From contig NZ_FQZB01000003.1 of the NCBI RefSeq assembly GCF_900141845.1, positions 313,709-377,708 of the forward strand: a DNA stretch of 64,000 nucleotides. The letters run 5' to 3'. The translations under genes and the position numbers were made by a program. Every line of letters begins with the position of its first letter. Positions within the stretch are counted from its first letter, which is position 1. This DNA comes from Clostridium cavendishii DSM 21758 (GTDB lineage: Bacteria > Bacillota > Clostridia > Clostridiales > Clostridiaceae). Under the pieces are notes generated by a model. It was given only the letters and a program-made list of their open reading frames with translations. It was not told where the DNA came from and did no database searches. This document shows positions 37,652 through 45,573 of the stretch, piece after piece.

Positions 37652-38429
37652 TTTTAGATTTACATTCTAAACTTATATATTTATCTATAGCTTCCAAAAA
37701 ATCACCATTTTGTAACTTATAATATGTAAATAGTTGCTTTAAGCTATTTCCCATAGTTACAGACAATTTCAAGTTTTGAGTTAATACATCTAAAGCTTTT
37801 ATGTCTTCTTTAGATAAAACTTCATTATCATAAGAAAATACATCTTTTATATCATTAATAAATCTTATAATTTGTAAGGATTTTTCATCTACTAAATTTG
37901 AAATATGTTTTATAGTTAAATCTTTTGTATCTAAATAATCGGAAACTATCTTTATAAAAATTATCTGATGTGGCTCCATAAAAACTAGCGCTGCCTGATA
38001 TAAACTTGCTGCTTCCATATCAGTTAAAGTCCCTTTAATATTTAAATTAGACTTGTCTACTATTGATGAAAAAGTCTCAATACTGGTTTCCTTAAACGGA
38101 TGCTTTAAAAGCATATCAGGATAAAAAGTTTTATTTGTATCATTCTCTATAATTTTATTACATATAAATACACTTCCTATCGAAATATTCTTATCAAGAC
38201 TACCTGCAACCCCAATATTTATAAATAAATCCGAACTCTTTATTTCATATTTAGAAAATAAATATGTTAAAGCAATTGCAGATTTTATCTTACCAACTCC
38301 AGTAATAATCAAAATTACTTCGTTACTTTTAAAAACTTCAAATTTTTTAAATCGAAAATCTTTCTTTAAATTGAAATTTTTTACAAAAGATTGTGCTTCA
38401 ATATACATAGATACGCTTATATAAATCAT
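37605..38429 (-). CDS. nucleoside phosphorylase/MTA-SAH nucleosidase-like protein with extra C-terminal domain
   Basis: 274 residues. Residues 1-190 show the PNP/UDP fold: an early glutamate, GVGKIKSA, NIGVAGSLD, TDMEAASLY (ribose-binding M-E) and KIVSDYLD (catalytic D). The C-terminal 80 residues are an extra helical extension. It is shorter in the middle than Pfs but keeps the core. Pfs enzymes also split 5'-deoxyadenosine, the by-product of radical SAM chemistry, which suits the overlapping radical SAM gene. AGAGG precedes the ATG. Actual substrate unproven. Confidence 0.75.
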   Translation of the reverse strand: MIYISVSMYIEAQSFVKNFNLKKDFRFKKFEVFKSNEVILIITGVGKIKSAIALTYLFSKYEIKSSDLFINIGVAGSLDKNISIGSVFICNKIIENDTNKTFYPDMLLKHPFKETSIETFSSIVDKSNLNIKGTLTDMEAASLYQAALVFMEPHQIIFIKIVSDYLDTKDLTIKHISNLVDEKSLQIIRFINDIKDVFSYDNEVLSKEDIKALDVLTQNLKLSVTMGNSLKQLFTYYKLQNGDFLEAIDKYISLECKSKNEGKRYFDKLTEKII

Positions 38430-38501
38430 AATAATACCTCTTTTATTTCCCCAAATCTTACTAAATTACACATAATAAAATCATTTTGTAAATAATAGTT
38501 A

Positions 38502-38556
38502 TTGATATTATAATTATAACACCATATTCAAAATAATGTTATAATCATAATATCAA
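38502..38556. repeat. 20-bp near-perfect inverted repeat upstream of the cassette
   Basis: The arms are 38502-38521 and 38537-38556 (one mismatch) around a 15-nt spacer. Each arm contains TATAAT-like sequence. It lies about 70 bp before the nucleosidase-like start, where a promoter is expected, so it is a candidate operator or cruciform. Confidence 0.6.
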
Positions 38557-38637
38557 TATATATTTTATAAACTTTTACATTGAGGAAATTATGAGAATTA
38601 AACAAATTACCTCGCCTTAAAACTATAATATATAATT

Positions 38638-39204
38638 TTATTTTTTAATTATTGTAATTAAAATTGGTGGCTGCTTTAACTGATTTATATAATCACTCTT
38701 CATAACATGAAATTTTTTCGAATCAAGAGTTTCAAAATATTTTAAAAGCTTTTCTTTTTCTATTTGTCCCTCTTCATGACCATAATATATAATAACAGTA
38801 ATTATTCCATCTTTTTTTAAAAGCTTTAACCCCTTTTCAATTGCAGTAATTGTTGTTTCAGCCTTTGTAGAAATAGTATGGTCCCCCTTAGGTAGATACC
38901 CTAAGTTAAACATAATTGCAGCTATCTCCTCCGAAATATATTCACCAATATTTTCATGTCCCTTTTGTATAAGCTCTACATTATTTACATTATTATTTTC
39001 TAATAACTTTTTAGTACTTAAAATAGCTATCTCTTGTATATCAAAAGAAAATACCTTTCCTTTATTGCCTACAAGTTCTGATAAAAACAAAGTATCATTT
39101 CCATTTCCCATAGTAGCATCAACTACTATATCTCCATTTTTTATATTTCCTTTTAAAAAAAGTTTTGCTAACTCTGTAGGTCTTCTTAAGTCACTTACAT
39201 TCAT
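38638..39204 (-). CDS. mnmM: MnmM/YtqB-type tRNA wobble-uridine methyltransferase
   Basis: 188 residues. Rossmann motif VVDATMGNGNDT (about 27-38) binds SAM; FNLGYLPKGDH (about 99) is the family signature of the rRNA-methylase-like YtqB group. From memory, YtqB has been shown to methylate the aminomethyl group of U34 in tRNA (renamed MnmM). It acts on tRNA in the cytosol. It is transcribed alone. Function assigned by family only. Confidence 0.85.
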   Translation of the reverse strand: MNVSDLRRPTELAKLFLKGNIKNGDIVVDATMGNGNDTLFLSELVGNKGKVFSFDIQEIAILSTKKLLENNNVNNVELIQKGHENIGEYISEEIAAIMFNLGYLPKGDHTISTKAETTITAIEKGLKLLKKDGIITVIIYYGHEEGQIEKEKLLKYFETLDSKKFHVMKSDYINQLKQPPILITIIKK

Positions 39205-39320
39205 AACAAATCCTCCATAGTATTTTAAAATTTTTGTCCTGTATAAAATTCACACTTTTATTTTAACACCATAAATACACAACTGACTATATAATGATTT
39301 TTAACATATGCATAAAAAAC

Positions 39321-39357
39321 AACACTAGATATTACAACGTATTTAATATCTAGTGTT
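39321..39357 (-). terminator. terminator of the DUF350 gene
   Basis: A 13-bp perfect stem AACACTAGATATT/AATATCTAGTGTT with an 11-nt loop; the minus strand then reads GTTTTTTATG. Confidence 0.85.
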
Positions 39358-39369
39358 TAAAGCTATATC

Positions 39370-39573
39370 TTATGCAACAACCCTTGAAACTATAATTGCT
39401 AAACCTATTAACATTCCAGCTATAACTATGGCTACGGAAGTATTATTGTTTTCTAATTCCTTATTAAAATCTGCAGGTATAACTCTATCAAATATCCAAT
39501 ATCCTAGTATCATTATAACTATTCCTAAAAGCCCAAATAAAAAGCTTGTACCTAAACTTGTTAAAATATGCAT
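39370..39573 (-). CDS. DUF350 family small membrane protein
   Basis: 67 residues with two hydrophobic segments (about 8-29 and 46-65) separated by the polar RVIPADFNKELENNN, the single-unit DUF350 pattern (F-D-...-P-x-D-x-x-x-E-L...N-x-x-V-A-I). Role unknown. GAGGGGG precedes the ATG. Confidence 0.75.
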   Translation of the reverse strand: MHILTSLGTSFLFGLLGIVIMILGYWIFDRVIPADFNKELENNNTSVAIVIAGMLIGLAIIVSRVVA

Positions 39574-39712
39574 AAGTCTCCCCCTCTTTTTTACCTTAAT
39601 TTTACCATAATATATATACTTTTGAAACCGTATAAAATAATATTATTGAATTTGTTAAATAAATAAAGTTTTGATAAAATAGGAGTATTCTAATATATTG
39701 AGGTAATAAAAT

Positions 39713-40444
39713 ATGACAATGCAAAAATTATTAAGTAAAGCAAGACAAGCTATAAATGATTTTAACTTAATAGAAGAAAATGATAAAATAGCTGTTGGCC
39801 TTTCTGGAGGAAAAGACAGTTTAACACTGCTTCATATACTTAAAAACTATCAAAGATTTTCTCCCCAAAAATTTGAGCTTATAGCTATAACATTAAATCC
39901 TGGCAATGTTAATAATGATTCTTTACATAAATTATGTAAAGAATTAGATATACCATTCTATGAAATTCAAACTGAAATTTCGAAGATTGTCTTTGATATA
40001 AAGAAAGAAAAAAATCCTTGCTCTCTTTGTGCTAAACTAAGAAGAGGTGCCTTAAATGATGCTGCTATGAAGCTTGGATGTACAAAAGTAGCCCTTGGAC
40101 ATCATAAAGATGATGCTGTAGAAACTTTTGTTATGACAATGTTTTATGAAGGAAGGATTAACTGCTTTTCGCCAAAATCATATATGGAAAAATTTAATTT
40201 AAGTTTGATAAGACCAATGGTTTACATAGATGAATATATGATAAGAAAAGCCGCTCTCCAGTATAACTACCCTATTATTAAAAACCCTTGTCCGGCTGAT
40301 GGACATACTAAAAGGCAAGAAGTAAAAAATCTTGTAAAAAATCTTGGAGGAGAATTTCCTAATTTAAAAGATAAACTTTTTTCTGCCTTGAACAATTCTG
40401 ATGAATTATTTATTTGGGATAAGGAAAAAATTAAGAACATGTAA
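39713..40444 (+). CDS. TtcA-family tRNA thiolation ATP pyrophosphatase
   Basis: 243 residues. PP-loop SGGKDS (about 30-35) for adenylation; CSLC (about 103-106) and a third cysteine in NPCPADG are placed as in TtcA, which ligates a [4Fe-4S] cluster to thiolate C32 of tRNA. The target position in this organism is not certain and a TilS-like role is less likely. GAGGTAA precedes the ATG. It is convergent with the SDR gene. Confidence 0.82.
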   Translation: MTMQKLLSKARQAINDFNLIEENDKIAVGLSGGKDSLTLLHILKNYQRFSPQKFELIAITLNPGNVNNDSLHKLCKELDIPFYEIQTEISKIVFDIKKEKNPCSLCAKLRRGALNDAAMKLGCTKVALGHHKDDAVETFVMTMFYEGRINCFSPKSYMEKFNLSLIRPMVYIDEYMIRKAALQYNYPIIKNPCPADGHTKRQEVKNLVKNLGGEFPNLKDKLFSALNNSDELFIWDKEKIKNM

Positions 40445-40466
40445 TCCTGTGTATAAATGTAGTGGA

Positions 40467-40519
40467 GTTAATTAATTTTCTTATTTCGTTGTATTCCAAG
40501 TCACCGAAAATTAATTAAC
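40467..40519. repeat. 14-bp inverted repeat after the ttcA-like gene
   Basis: GTTAATTAATTTTC (40467-40480) and GAAAATTAATTAAC (40506-40519) with a 25-nt spacer; short GGAG/CTCC pairs flank it. It is a candidate RNA stem in the 3' untranslated region, without a U-tract. Confidence 0.5.
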
Positions 40520-40538
40520 CCTCCAACAAACTATAAAA

Positions 40539-40564
40539 ATATTTTAAGATTATTCTTAAAATAT
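40539..40564. terminator. AT-rich hairpin between convergent genes
   Basis: An 11-bp perfect stem ATATTTTAAGA/TCTTAAAATAT with loop TTAT. It lies 15 bp after the SDR stop. Weak but well placed as a terminator. Confidence 0.5.
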
Positions 40565-40578
40565 CGAATTTTAAATAG

Positions 40579-41241
40579 CTACTGACCAATAATAATTTCT
40601 AATCTACCATCATCTTTCATTATAATTTCTTTTGCAATTTCAGTAGCTGATTTTAATCTATTTTTATCTTTTATATGCTTTGAACCTTCCCAAAATGGAG
40701 TATTCATACCTCCCATGTATACTGCAGTTATCTTAATTTTTTCATCTATAAATTCTTTTTGAAGACTTTCTGTAAAACCTCTAATTGCAAACTTACTTGC
40801 ACAATATACTGATTCATTAACTTTACCTTTTAATCCTGCGGTAGATATTATATTTAATATTCTCTCATTTATGTATGGCAATATCCTTTGCGTAACCATT
40901 ATTGTTCCCTTTACATTTATGTCTATCATTTTATTAATTTCATTTACAGTAAGTTCTGATATTGGATTAAAAATTCCTATTCCTGCATTATTTATTAAAT
41001 AATCTATAGTCTTATGTTTAATACAAATATATTCAACTAATTCTTTAACTGATTCTATATTACTTATATCACAAATAAAATATTCTGCTGATTCTCCACT
41101 TTTGGTAATTTCATCAACTGCTTTCTCTAATTTTTCTTTATTACGACCAACTAATATAACATGATTTTTTTCTTTTGCATAACATTTAGCAAGTTCTAAT
41201 CCCAAGCCACTCCCAGCCCCTGTAATCAATACTTTTTTCAT
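40579..41241 (-). CDS. short-chain dehydrogenase/reductase
   Basis: 220 residues. TGAGSGLGLELAK (7-19), NNAG (about 87), catalytic S in NIISTAG (about 135) and YCASK (about 148). It is a classical SDR of unknown substrate, transcribed alone and divergent from the GntR gene 190 bp away. Similar length to the SDR at 35917, but clearly a separate gene. Confidence 0.85.
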   Translation of the reverse strand: MKKVLITGAGSGLGLELAKCYAKEKNHVILVGRNKEKLEKAVDEITKSGESAEYFICDISNIESVKELVEYICIKHKTIDYLINNAGIGIFNPISELTVNEINKMIDINVKGTIMVTQRILPYINERILNIISTAGLKGKVNESVYCASKFAIRGFTESLQKEFIDEKIKITAVYMGGMNTPFWEGSKHIKDKNRLKSATEIAKEIIMKDDGRLEIIIGQ

Positions 41242-41348
41242 CTATATTCCTCCATTTTGTAAAAACTTTTATTTTTCTTTACTATATACAATTTTTATTT
41301 ATACTACAATATATTTATATCTAATAATTTAGTTATAACCAGATAATG

Positions 41349-41377
41349 TTGACTTAATATTGTAATATAACTAGAAT
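41349..41377 (+). promoter_or_regulatory. candidate promoter of the BusR-like regulator gene
   Basis: TTGACT (41349-41354), a 17-bp spacer and TAGAAT (41372-41377). An 8-bp inverted repeat TAGTTATA/TATAACTA flanks the -35 (about 41329-41336 and 41366-41373) and may be an operator. Confidence 0.5.
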
Positions 41378-41433
41378 ATATATATACTACTTTTATAATA
41401 ATATGACTGGTATCATTACGGAGGATGGCTTTA

Positions 41434-42054
41434 ATGGGTAATAACTGTTCAATACCTATATATCAAAAAATAGCTTTAGATATAGCTAGTAGAATAAATA
41501 GCGGTGACATTTTAGAAGGAAAAAAAATTCATGGCAGATCTACATTAGCAAGTGAGTATAATGTTTCTCCAGAAACTATAAGAAGATCTATAAAATTACT
41601 TGAAGATGTGAATGTTGTTGAATCAACAAAAGGAAGTGGAATTACTGTACTTTCTAAAGAAAATGCATTCTTATTTATTAATAAGTTCCAAAATGTTGAA
41701 AGCATTGCTTACTTTAAAACACACTTAAATTCGCTTATGAACAAAAAGAAATCATTAGAAGAGGATATTCTATCTACAGTGAATAAAATTATTGATTATT
41801 CTGGTAGATTAAAAAATATAGATCCAATTACTCCTTTAGAAATTGAAATACCTTCTACTTGTAAACTACTTGGAAAAACTATTGCCGAGGTTAATTTTTG
41901 GCAAAATACAGGTGCCACAATAGTTGGCATAAAAAGGAATGGCGGATTGATACTATCTCCTGGTCCTTATGCAACATTTGAAAATGGAGATATTCTTTTA
42001 GTAGTTGGTGAAGAAAGTATATCAAATTCTATAAAAATATTTTTATCTGAATAA
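41434..42054 (+). CDS. BusR-like GntR regulator with RCK_C (TrkA-C) domain
   Basis: 206 residues. A GntR winged helix (about 5-72; STLASEYNVSPETIRRSIKLLED), a helical linker, and a C-terminal RCK_C domain (about 125-205; LGKTIAEVNFWQNTGATIVGI...GDILLVVGE). BusR of streptococci and lactococci has this architecture and represses a betaine importer when c-di-AMP binds the RCK_C domain. The convergent neighbour here is such an importer. The start is ATG 41434 since GGAGG directly abuts ATG 41425. c-di-AMP binding is inferred. Confidence 0.87.
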   Translation: MGNNCSIPIYQKIALDIASRINSGDILEGKKIHGRSTLASEYNVSPETIRRSIKLLEDVNVVESTKGSGITVLSKENAFLFINKFQNVESIAYFKTHLNSLMNKKKSLEEDILSTVNKIIDYSGRLKNIDPITPLEIEIPSTCKLLGKTIAEVNFWQNTGATIVGIKRNGGLILSPGPYATFENGDILLVVGEESISNSIKIFLSE

Positions 42055-42060
42055 AAATAA

Positions 42061-42098
42061 AATGCCTATTTAAAACTTTTATATTTTAAATAGGCATT
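42061..42098. terminator. bidirectional terminator
   Basis: A 15-bp perfect stem AATGCCTATTTAAAA/TTTTAAATAGGCATT with an 8-nt loop, between the convergent regulator and importer genes. Confidence 0.88.
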
Positions 42099-42160
42099 TA
42101 TTATTATCTTTTAAATTATTTATTATTATCTTTTAAATTATTTATTATTTTTTAAATTAA
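42099..42160 (-). repeat. 22-bp tandem repeat at the 3' end of the importer gene
   Basis: TATTATTATCTTTTAAATTATT occurs twice, with a third partial copy that runs into the stop codon at 42152. It is simple AT-rich tandem DNA. Confidence 0.6.
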
Positions 42161-43714
42161 TCCTTGTTTTTTCAAAAAGTCTTTAGCAACACTTTCTGGA
42201 GATTCTCCTAATTCGTCAACTCTATAATTTAAATCCCTCATTGTTTCATCATTAAGCTTACCAGACAATTTATTTATAACATCTTTTAACTCCGGATATT
42301 TCTTTAGTGTATCTTCCCTAACTAAAGGAACAGCATAATAAGGTGGAAAGAAATTTTTATCATCTTTTAATACCTTTAAATCAAAGGCTTTTAAAAGTCC
42401 ATCTGTTAAAAAAGCATCTGTTACATCACTTTTATTATTATTTATAGCCTTATATCGTAATCCTCCATCAACAGCCTTAACATCCTTAAATTTTATATTA
42501 TATTCTTTTGATAAACCTAAATAACCATCCTGTCTATTGGCAAACTCTATAGTAGGTCCTATTATCAAATCCTTACTTATTCCTGCCAAATCTGAAACAG
42601 TCTCTAAATTATATTTTTTTGCGGTATCTTTTCTAACTGCCAATGCATACGTATTATTAAAACCTAATGGTTCAAGCCATTTAAGGTTATACTTATCCTT
42701 AAACTCATCATGAACAATATCATATGCCTTTTTAGGATCATTTACTACATCCTTTTTTAATATATTAACTAAACCTGTTCCAGTATATTCTATATACATA
42801 TCAAGCTCACCTGTTTGTATTGCACCAAAAGTAACCTGACTACCTCCTAGGTTTAACTTTCTCTCAACTTTAATATTTGTATTTTCTTCTATTAAATCAG
42901 CTAACATATTTCCTAAAATCAATTGTTCTGTATAATTTTTAGATCCTACCACTATTTTTTTATCATTACTTTTATAAAATGTAGTAACTAAAATTGTACA
43001 TATAAATAATGCCGCTATAGCCAAAACTACCTTTTTATTTATTTTTCTCTTTTTTCTTATATTTATACTTCCATCTGCACTTTTAATGCCATTTGGAGAT
43101 ACTGATTTTTCAATCTTTCCTACTATAAAATCTATTAATAACGCTAACATACATGCAGGAATAGCTCCGGCTAATATCATGTTATTATCAACTGTTTGTA
43201 CACCTGAAAATACCATATATCCTAATCCACCAGCACCTATAAAAGCTGCGATAGTCATTAATCCAACTGCTGTAACTGCCGATATTCTTATACCAGCCAT
43301 CATTATAGGTAGAGCTAATGGTAATTGTACCATCTTTAAAATTTGTGTCTTAGTCATTCCTATACCTTTTGCAGCTTCTAAAATATCCGAATTTATATTC
43401 GTTAATCCTGTATAAGTATTTTTTATGATTGGAAGTAATGAATATAGCACTACCATAACAATAGCTGGTTTACTACCTATTCCTAATACTGGAATTAAAA
43501 AACCTAGTAAGGCTAAGCTTGGTATTGCTTGTACAACATTTGCAATTCCAAGTATAGGTTTAGAAAGTTTACGTACTCTAGTAATTAAGATTCCTAATGG
43601 AACACCTATAACTATAGAAAGTAAAACTGCAAAAACAGTTAACTGCATATGTTGCCATAGTAATTCTAAGATTTGTTCTTTTCTAGAAATGATAAAATTT
43701 ATGAATTCATTCAT
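42152..43714 (-). CDS. compatible-solute ABC importer: fused permease and substrate-binding protein
   Basis: 520 residues. Residues 1-205 form an OpuC-type permease with about five helices and the EAA loop (EAAKGIGMTKTQILK). After a membrane segment (about 230-250) comes a QAT-type binding protein (about 255-520; VVGSKNYTEQLILGNM, DMYIEYTGTGL). This fusion is found in BusAB/OpuC-like systems for glycine betaine, carnitine or choline. The ATG lies 2 bp after the ATPase gene. Solute specificity is not certain. Confidence 0.88.
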   Translation of the reverse strand: MNEFINFIISRKEQILELLWQHMQLTVFAVLLSIVIGVPLGILITRVRKLSKPILGIANVVQAIPSLALLGFLIPVLGIGSKPAIVMVVLYSLLPIIKNTYTGLTNINSDILEAAKGIGMTKTQILKMVQLPLALPIMMAGIRISAVTAVGLMTIAAFIGAGGLGYMVFSGVQTVDNNMILAGAIPACMLALLIDFIVGKIEKSVSPNGIKSADGSINIRKKRKINKKVVLAIAALFICTILVTTFYKSNDKKIVVGSKNYTEQLILGNMLADLIEENTNIKVERKLNLGGSQVTFGAIQTGELDMYIEYTGTGLVNILKKDVVNDPKKAYDIVHDEFKDKYNLKWLEPLGFNNTYALAVRKDTAKKYNLETVSDLAGISKDLIIGPTIEFANRQDGYLGLSKEYNIKFKDVKAVDGGLRYKAINNNKSDVTDAFLTDGLLKAFDLKVLKDDKNFFPPYYAVPLVREDTLKKYPELKDVINKLSGKLNDETMRDLNYRVDELGESPESVAKDFLKKQGLI

Positions 43715-43716
43715 TA

Positions 43717-44841
43717 TTAGTTCACCTCCATTTCTATAAATTGTTCACTAAGAATTGAAAGTAAACTACTTCTTGTAATTAGTCCCGCAAGTTTTCTATC
43801 CTTTTTGATAACTGGAACATAACCTATATTATTTTTATTCATAGTTTCTAATATATCAATTAGATTGTCATCTTCCTCAACTGCTATAATATCTTGTTCC
43901 ATTATTTCTTCTAATCTTAAAACTTTGTTCGGATCCTTTTTTATATTTTTTAATGTAACCAATCCTTCTAAATGACCTTCTTTATCTGTAATAAGTAAAC
44001 TGTCTACTTTATTATTTTTCATTATCTCAATTCCTTGAAGTATAGTTCTTTTACTACTTATTGCCACCGGATCTTCTATCATAATATCCTTGGCTTTTAT
44101 ATATTCTGGATTGTTCCATATTCTATTCTTCCCAATAAATTCTTCAACATATTCATTAGCTGGATTTCTCAAAATATTTTCAGGGGTATCATACTGAACT
44201 ATTTCACCATTCCCCATTATGCATATTTTATCTGCAAGTTTTAACGCTTCATCCATATCATGTGTAACAAAAACAATTGTTTTCTTTAATTCATTTTGTA
44301 AATTAAATAATTCTTCTTGAAGTCCGTTTCTTGTTATCGGATCTAAAGCACTAAATGGTTCATCCATAAGTATTATTTCCGGATCTGTAGCAAATGCTCT
44401 AGCTACTCCAACTCTTTGTTGTTGCCCTCCACTTAATTCACTTGGATATCTGTCCATATACTCTTCTGGATTTAGCCCAACCATTTTTAATAGTTCTATA
44501 GTTTTCTCTTCTATTTCACTCGAATCCAACTTTTCAAGTCTAGGAATTAACTCTATATTCTCTTTAACTGTCATATGAGGAAATAATCCCGTTTGTTGTA
44601 TTACATAACCTATTTTTCGTCTTAAAGCTATAGTATCTTCCTTTTCTATATCTTTACCCTCTATTAATATTTTTCCTGAAGTAATTTTTATAAGCTTATT
44701 TATCATTTTTACAGAGGTTGTTTTCCCACAACCACTAGGTCCTATAAAAACTACAAACTCTCCCTTATTAATTTTTAAATTCATATTTTTAATTATAGTT
44801 TTATCTTTATATGATTTTTTTATATTAATAAATTCAATCAT
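43717..44841 (-). CDS. opuCA: compatible-solute ABC importer ATPase with CBS domains
   Basis: 374 residues. Walker A GPSGCGKTTS (about 33-42), signature LSGGQQQRVGVARA, Walker B LMDEPFSALDP, then two CBS modules (about 255-370). OpuA/OpuC ATPases use CBS pairs to sense ionic strength or c-di-AMP. It is the first gene of a two-gene operon and its promoter lies inside a 13-bp palindrome. Confidence 0.9.
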   Translation of the reverse strand: MIEFINIKKSYKDKTIIKNMNLKINKGEFVVFIGPSGCGKTTSVKMINKLIKITSGKILIEGKDIEKEDTIALRRKIGYVIQQTGLFPHMTVKENIELIPRLEKLDSSEIEEKTIELLKMVGLNPEEYMDRYPSELSGGQQQRVGVARAFATDPEIILMDEPFSALDPITRNGLQEELFNLQNELKKTIVFVTHDMDEALKLADKICIMGNGEIVQYDTPENILRNPANEYVEEFIGKNRIWNNPEYIKAKDIMIEDPVAISSKRTILQGIEIMKNNKVDSLLITDKEGHLEGLVTLKNIKKDPNKVLRLEEIMEQDIIAVEEDDNLIDILETMNKNNIGYVPVIKKDRKLAGLITRSSLLSILSEQFIEMEVN

Positions 44842-44882
44842 TCGGTGTCCTCCTTTTAATTATATTTTTTTAAATCCGCCAT

Positions 44883-44924
44883 AAGTAACAACTTTATTAT
44901 ATCACAAAGTTGTTACTTGTGCAA
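44883..44924 (-). promoter_or_regulatory. importer promoter embedded in a 13-bp palindromic operator
   Basis: On the minus strand -35 TTGCAC (44919-44924), 17-bp spacer and -10 TATAAT (44896-44901). The spacer and the region after the -10 are the arms of a perfect repeat AAGTAACAACTTT/AAAGTTGTTACTT (44883-44895 and 44906-44918). Binding would block RNA polymerase. The BusR-like protein encoded 2.8 kb away is the likely ligand (inferred). Confidence 0.8.
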
Positions 44925-44980
44925 ATAAGACACCTATTCTTCTCACTCTATATAAGATATTTTAATATACATTTATAAAT

Positions 44981-45010
44981 GTAAGAACCTTGATAAATCA
45001 AGGTTCTTAC
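44981..45010 (-). terminator. hairpin after the SMR gene
   Basis: A 13-14-bp stem GTAAGAACCTTGA/TCAAGGTTCTTAC with a TAAA loop. The U-tract is better on the plus strand; it still lies 28 bp after the SMR stop on the minus strand. Confidence 0.7.
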
Positions 45011-45037
45011 ACTTTTCATTATTTTTAAAAAAATTCA

Positions 45038-45358
45038 CTAATGTGATCCTACTAATTTTAATCCTACAATACCAACTATTATGAATCCAATACAAATTAA
45101 TCTTGTTAAATCAACTGCTTCTTTAAAAAGTACTATTCCTAAAATAACAGTTCCAACTGTACCAATACCAGTCCAAATAGCATATGCATTTCCTAAAGGT
45201 ATATCATTTAATGCTAATGATAAAAAATAAAAACTTGCTATCATACCTATTATAGTTAATACACTAGGGATAAGCTTCGTAAAACCCTGAGAATATTTTA
45301 ATCCTATTGCCCAACAAACCTCAAATAGACCTGCTACAACCAAGTATACCCATTGCAT
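45038..45358 (-). CDS. gdx: SMR-family guanidinium exporter
   Basis: 106 residues with four membrane helices. GLFEVCWAIGLKYSQGFTKL carries the conserved glutamate in helix 1 and the SugE/Gdx-type W-A-x-G-L-K. The gene is downstream of a guanidine-I riboswitch, and the Gdx group exports guanidinium. QacE-type drug efflux is less likely. Confidence 0.9.
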   Translation of the reverse strand: MQWVYLVVAGLFEVCWAIGLKYSQGFTKLIPSVLTIIGMIASFYFLSLALNDIPLGNAYAIWTGIGTVGTVILGIVLFKEAVDLTRLICIGFIIVGIVGLKLVGSH

Positions 45359-45390
45359 TTTTCTTCACCCCTTTCATTTTAAATATAAAA

Positions 45391-45502
45391 AAGCCTAGGA
45401 GGATATTTTTTAATATCTCCCAGGCTTTTGTCCTTCCGTGAACACAGATACACTGTGCGTTTTATCTTGGACCAGACCAGATATTATTCTGCGGAACCCT
45501 AT
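45391..45502 (-). promoter_or_regulatory. guanidine-I (ykkC) riboswitch with terminator
   Basis: The minus strand carries the conserved elements in order: TAGGGTTCCG, CTGGTC, TGGTCCAAGA, ACGGAAGGACAAAAGCC and TGGGAGA. The 3' part can instead form the terminator AAGCCTGGGAGATATT / AATATCCTCCTAGGCTT and T-run (45391-45429), so ligand binding would favour read-through. It precedes the SMR gene by about 30 nt. Confidence 0.92.
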
Positions 45503-45529
45503 AAAACTTTAACATAATTATTTTTTTCT

Positions 45530-45558
45530 AGCATATCAGAAAACTTTAAATCCGTCAA
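45530..45558 (-). promoter_or_regulatory. promoter of the riboswitch-gdx transcript
   Basis: On the minus strand TTGACG (45553-45558), 17-bp spacer, TATGCT (45530-45535). It lies about 25 bp before the aptamer. Confidence 0.65.
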
Positions 45559-45573
45559 TTTCTTTTTATAAAT

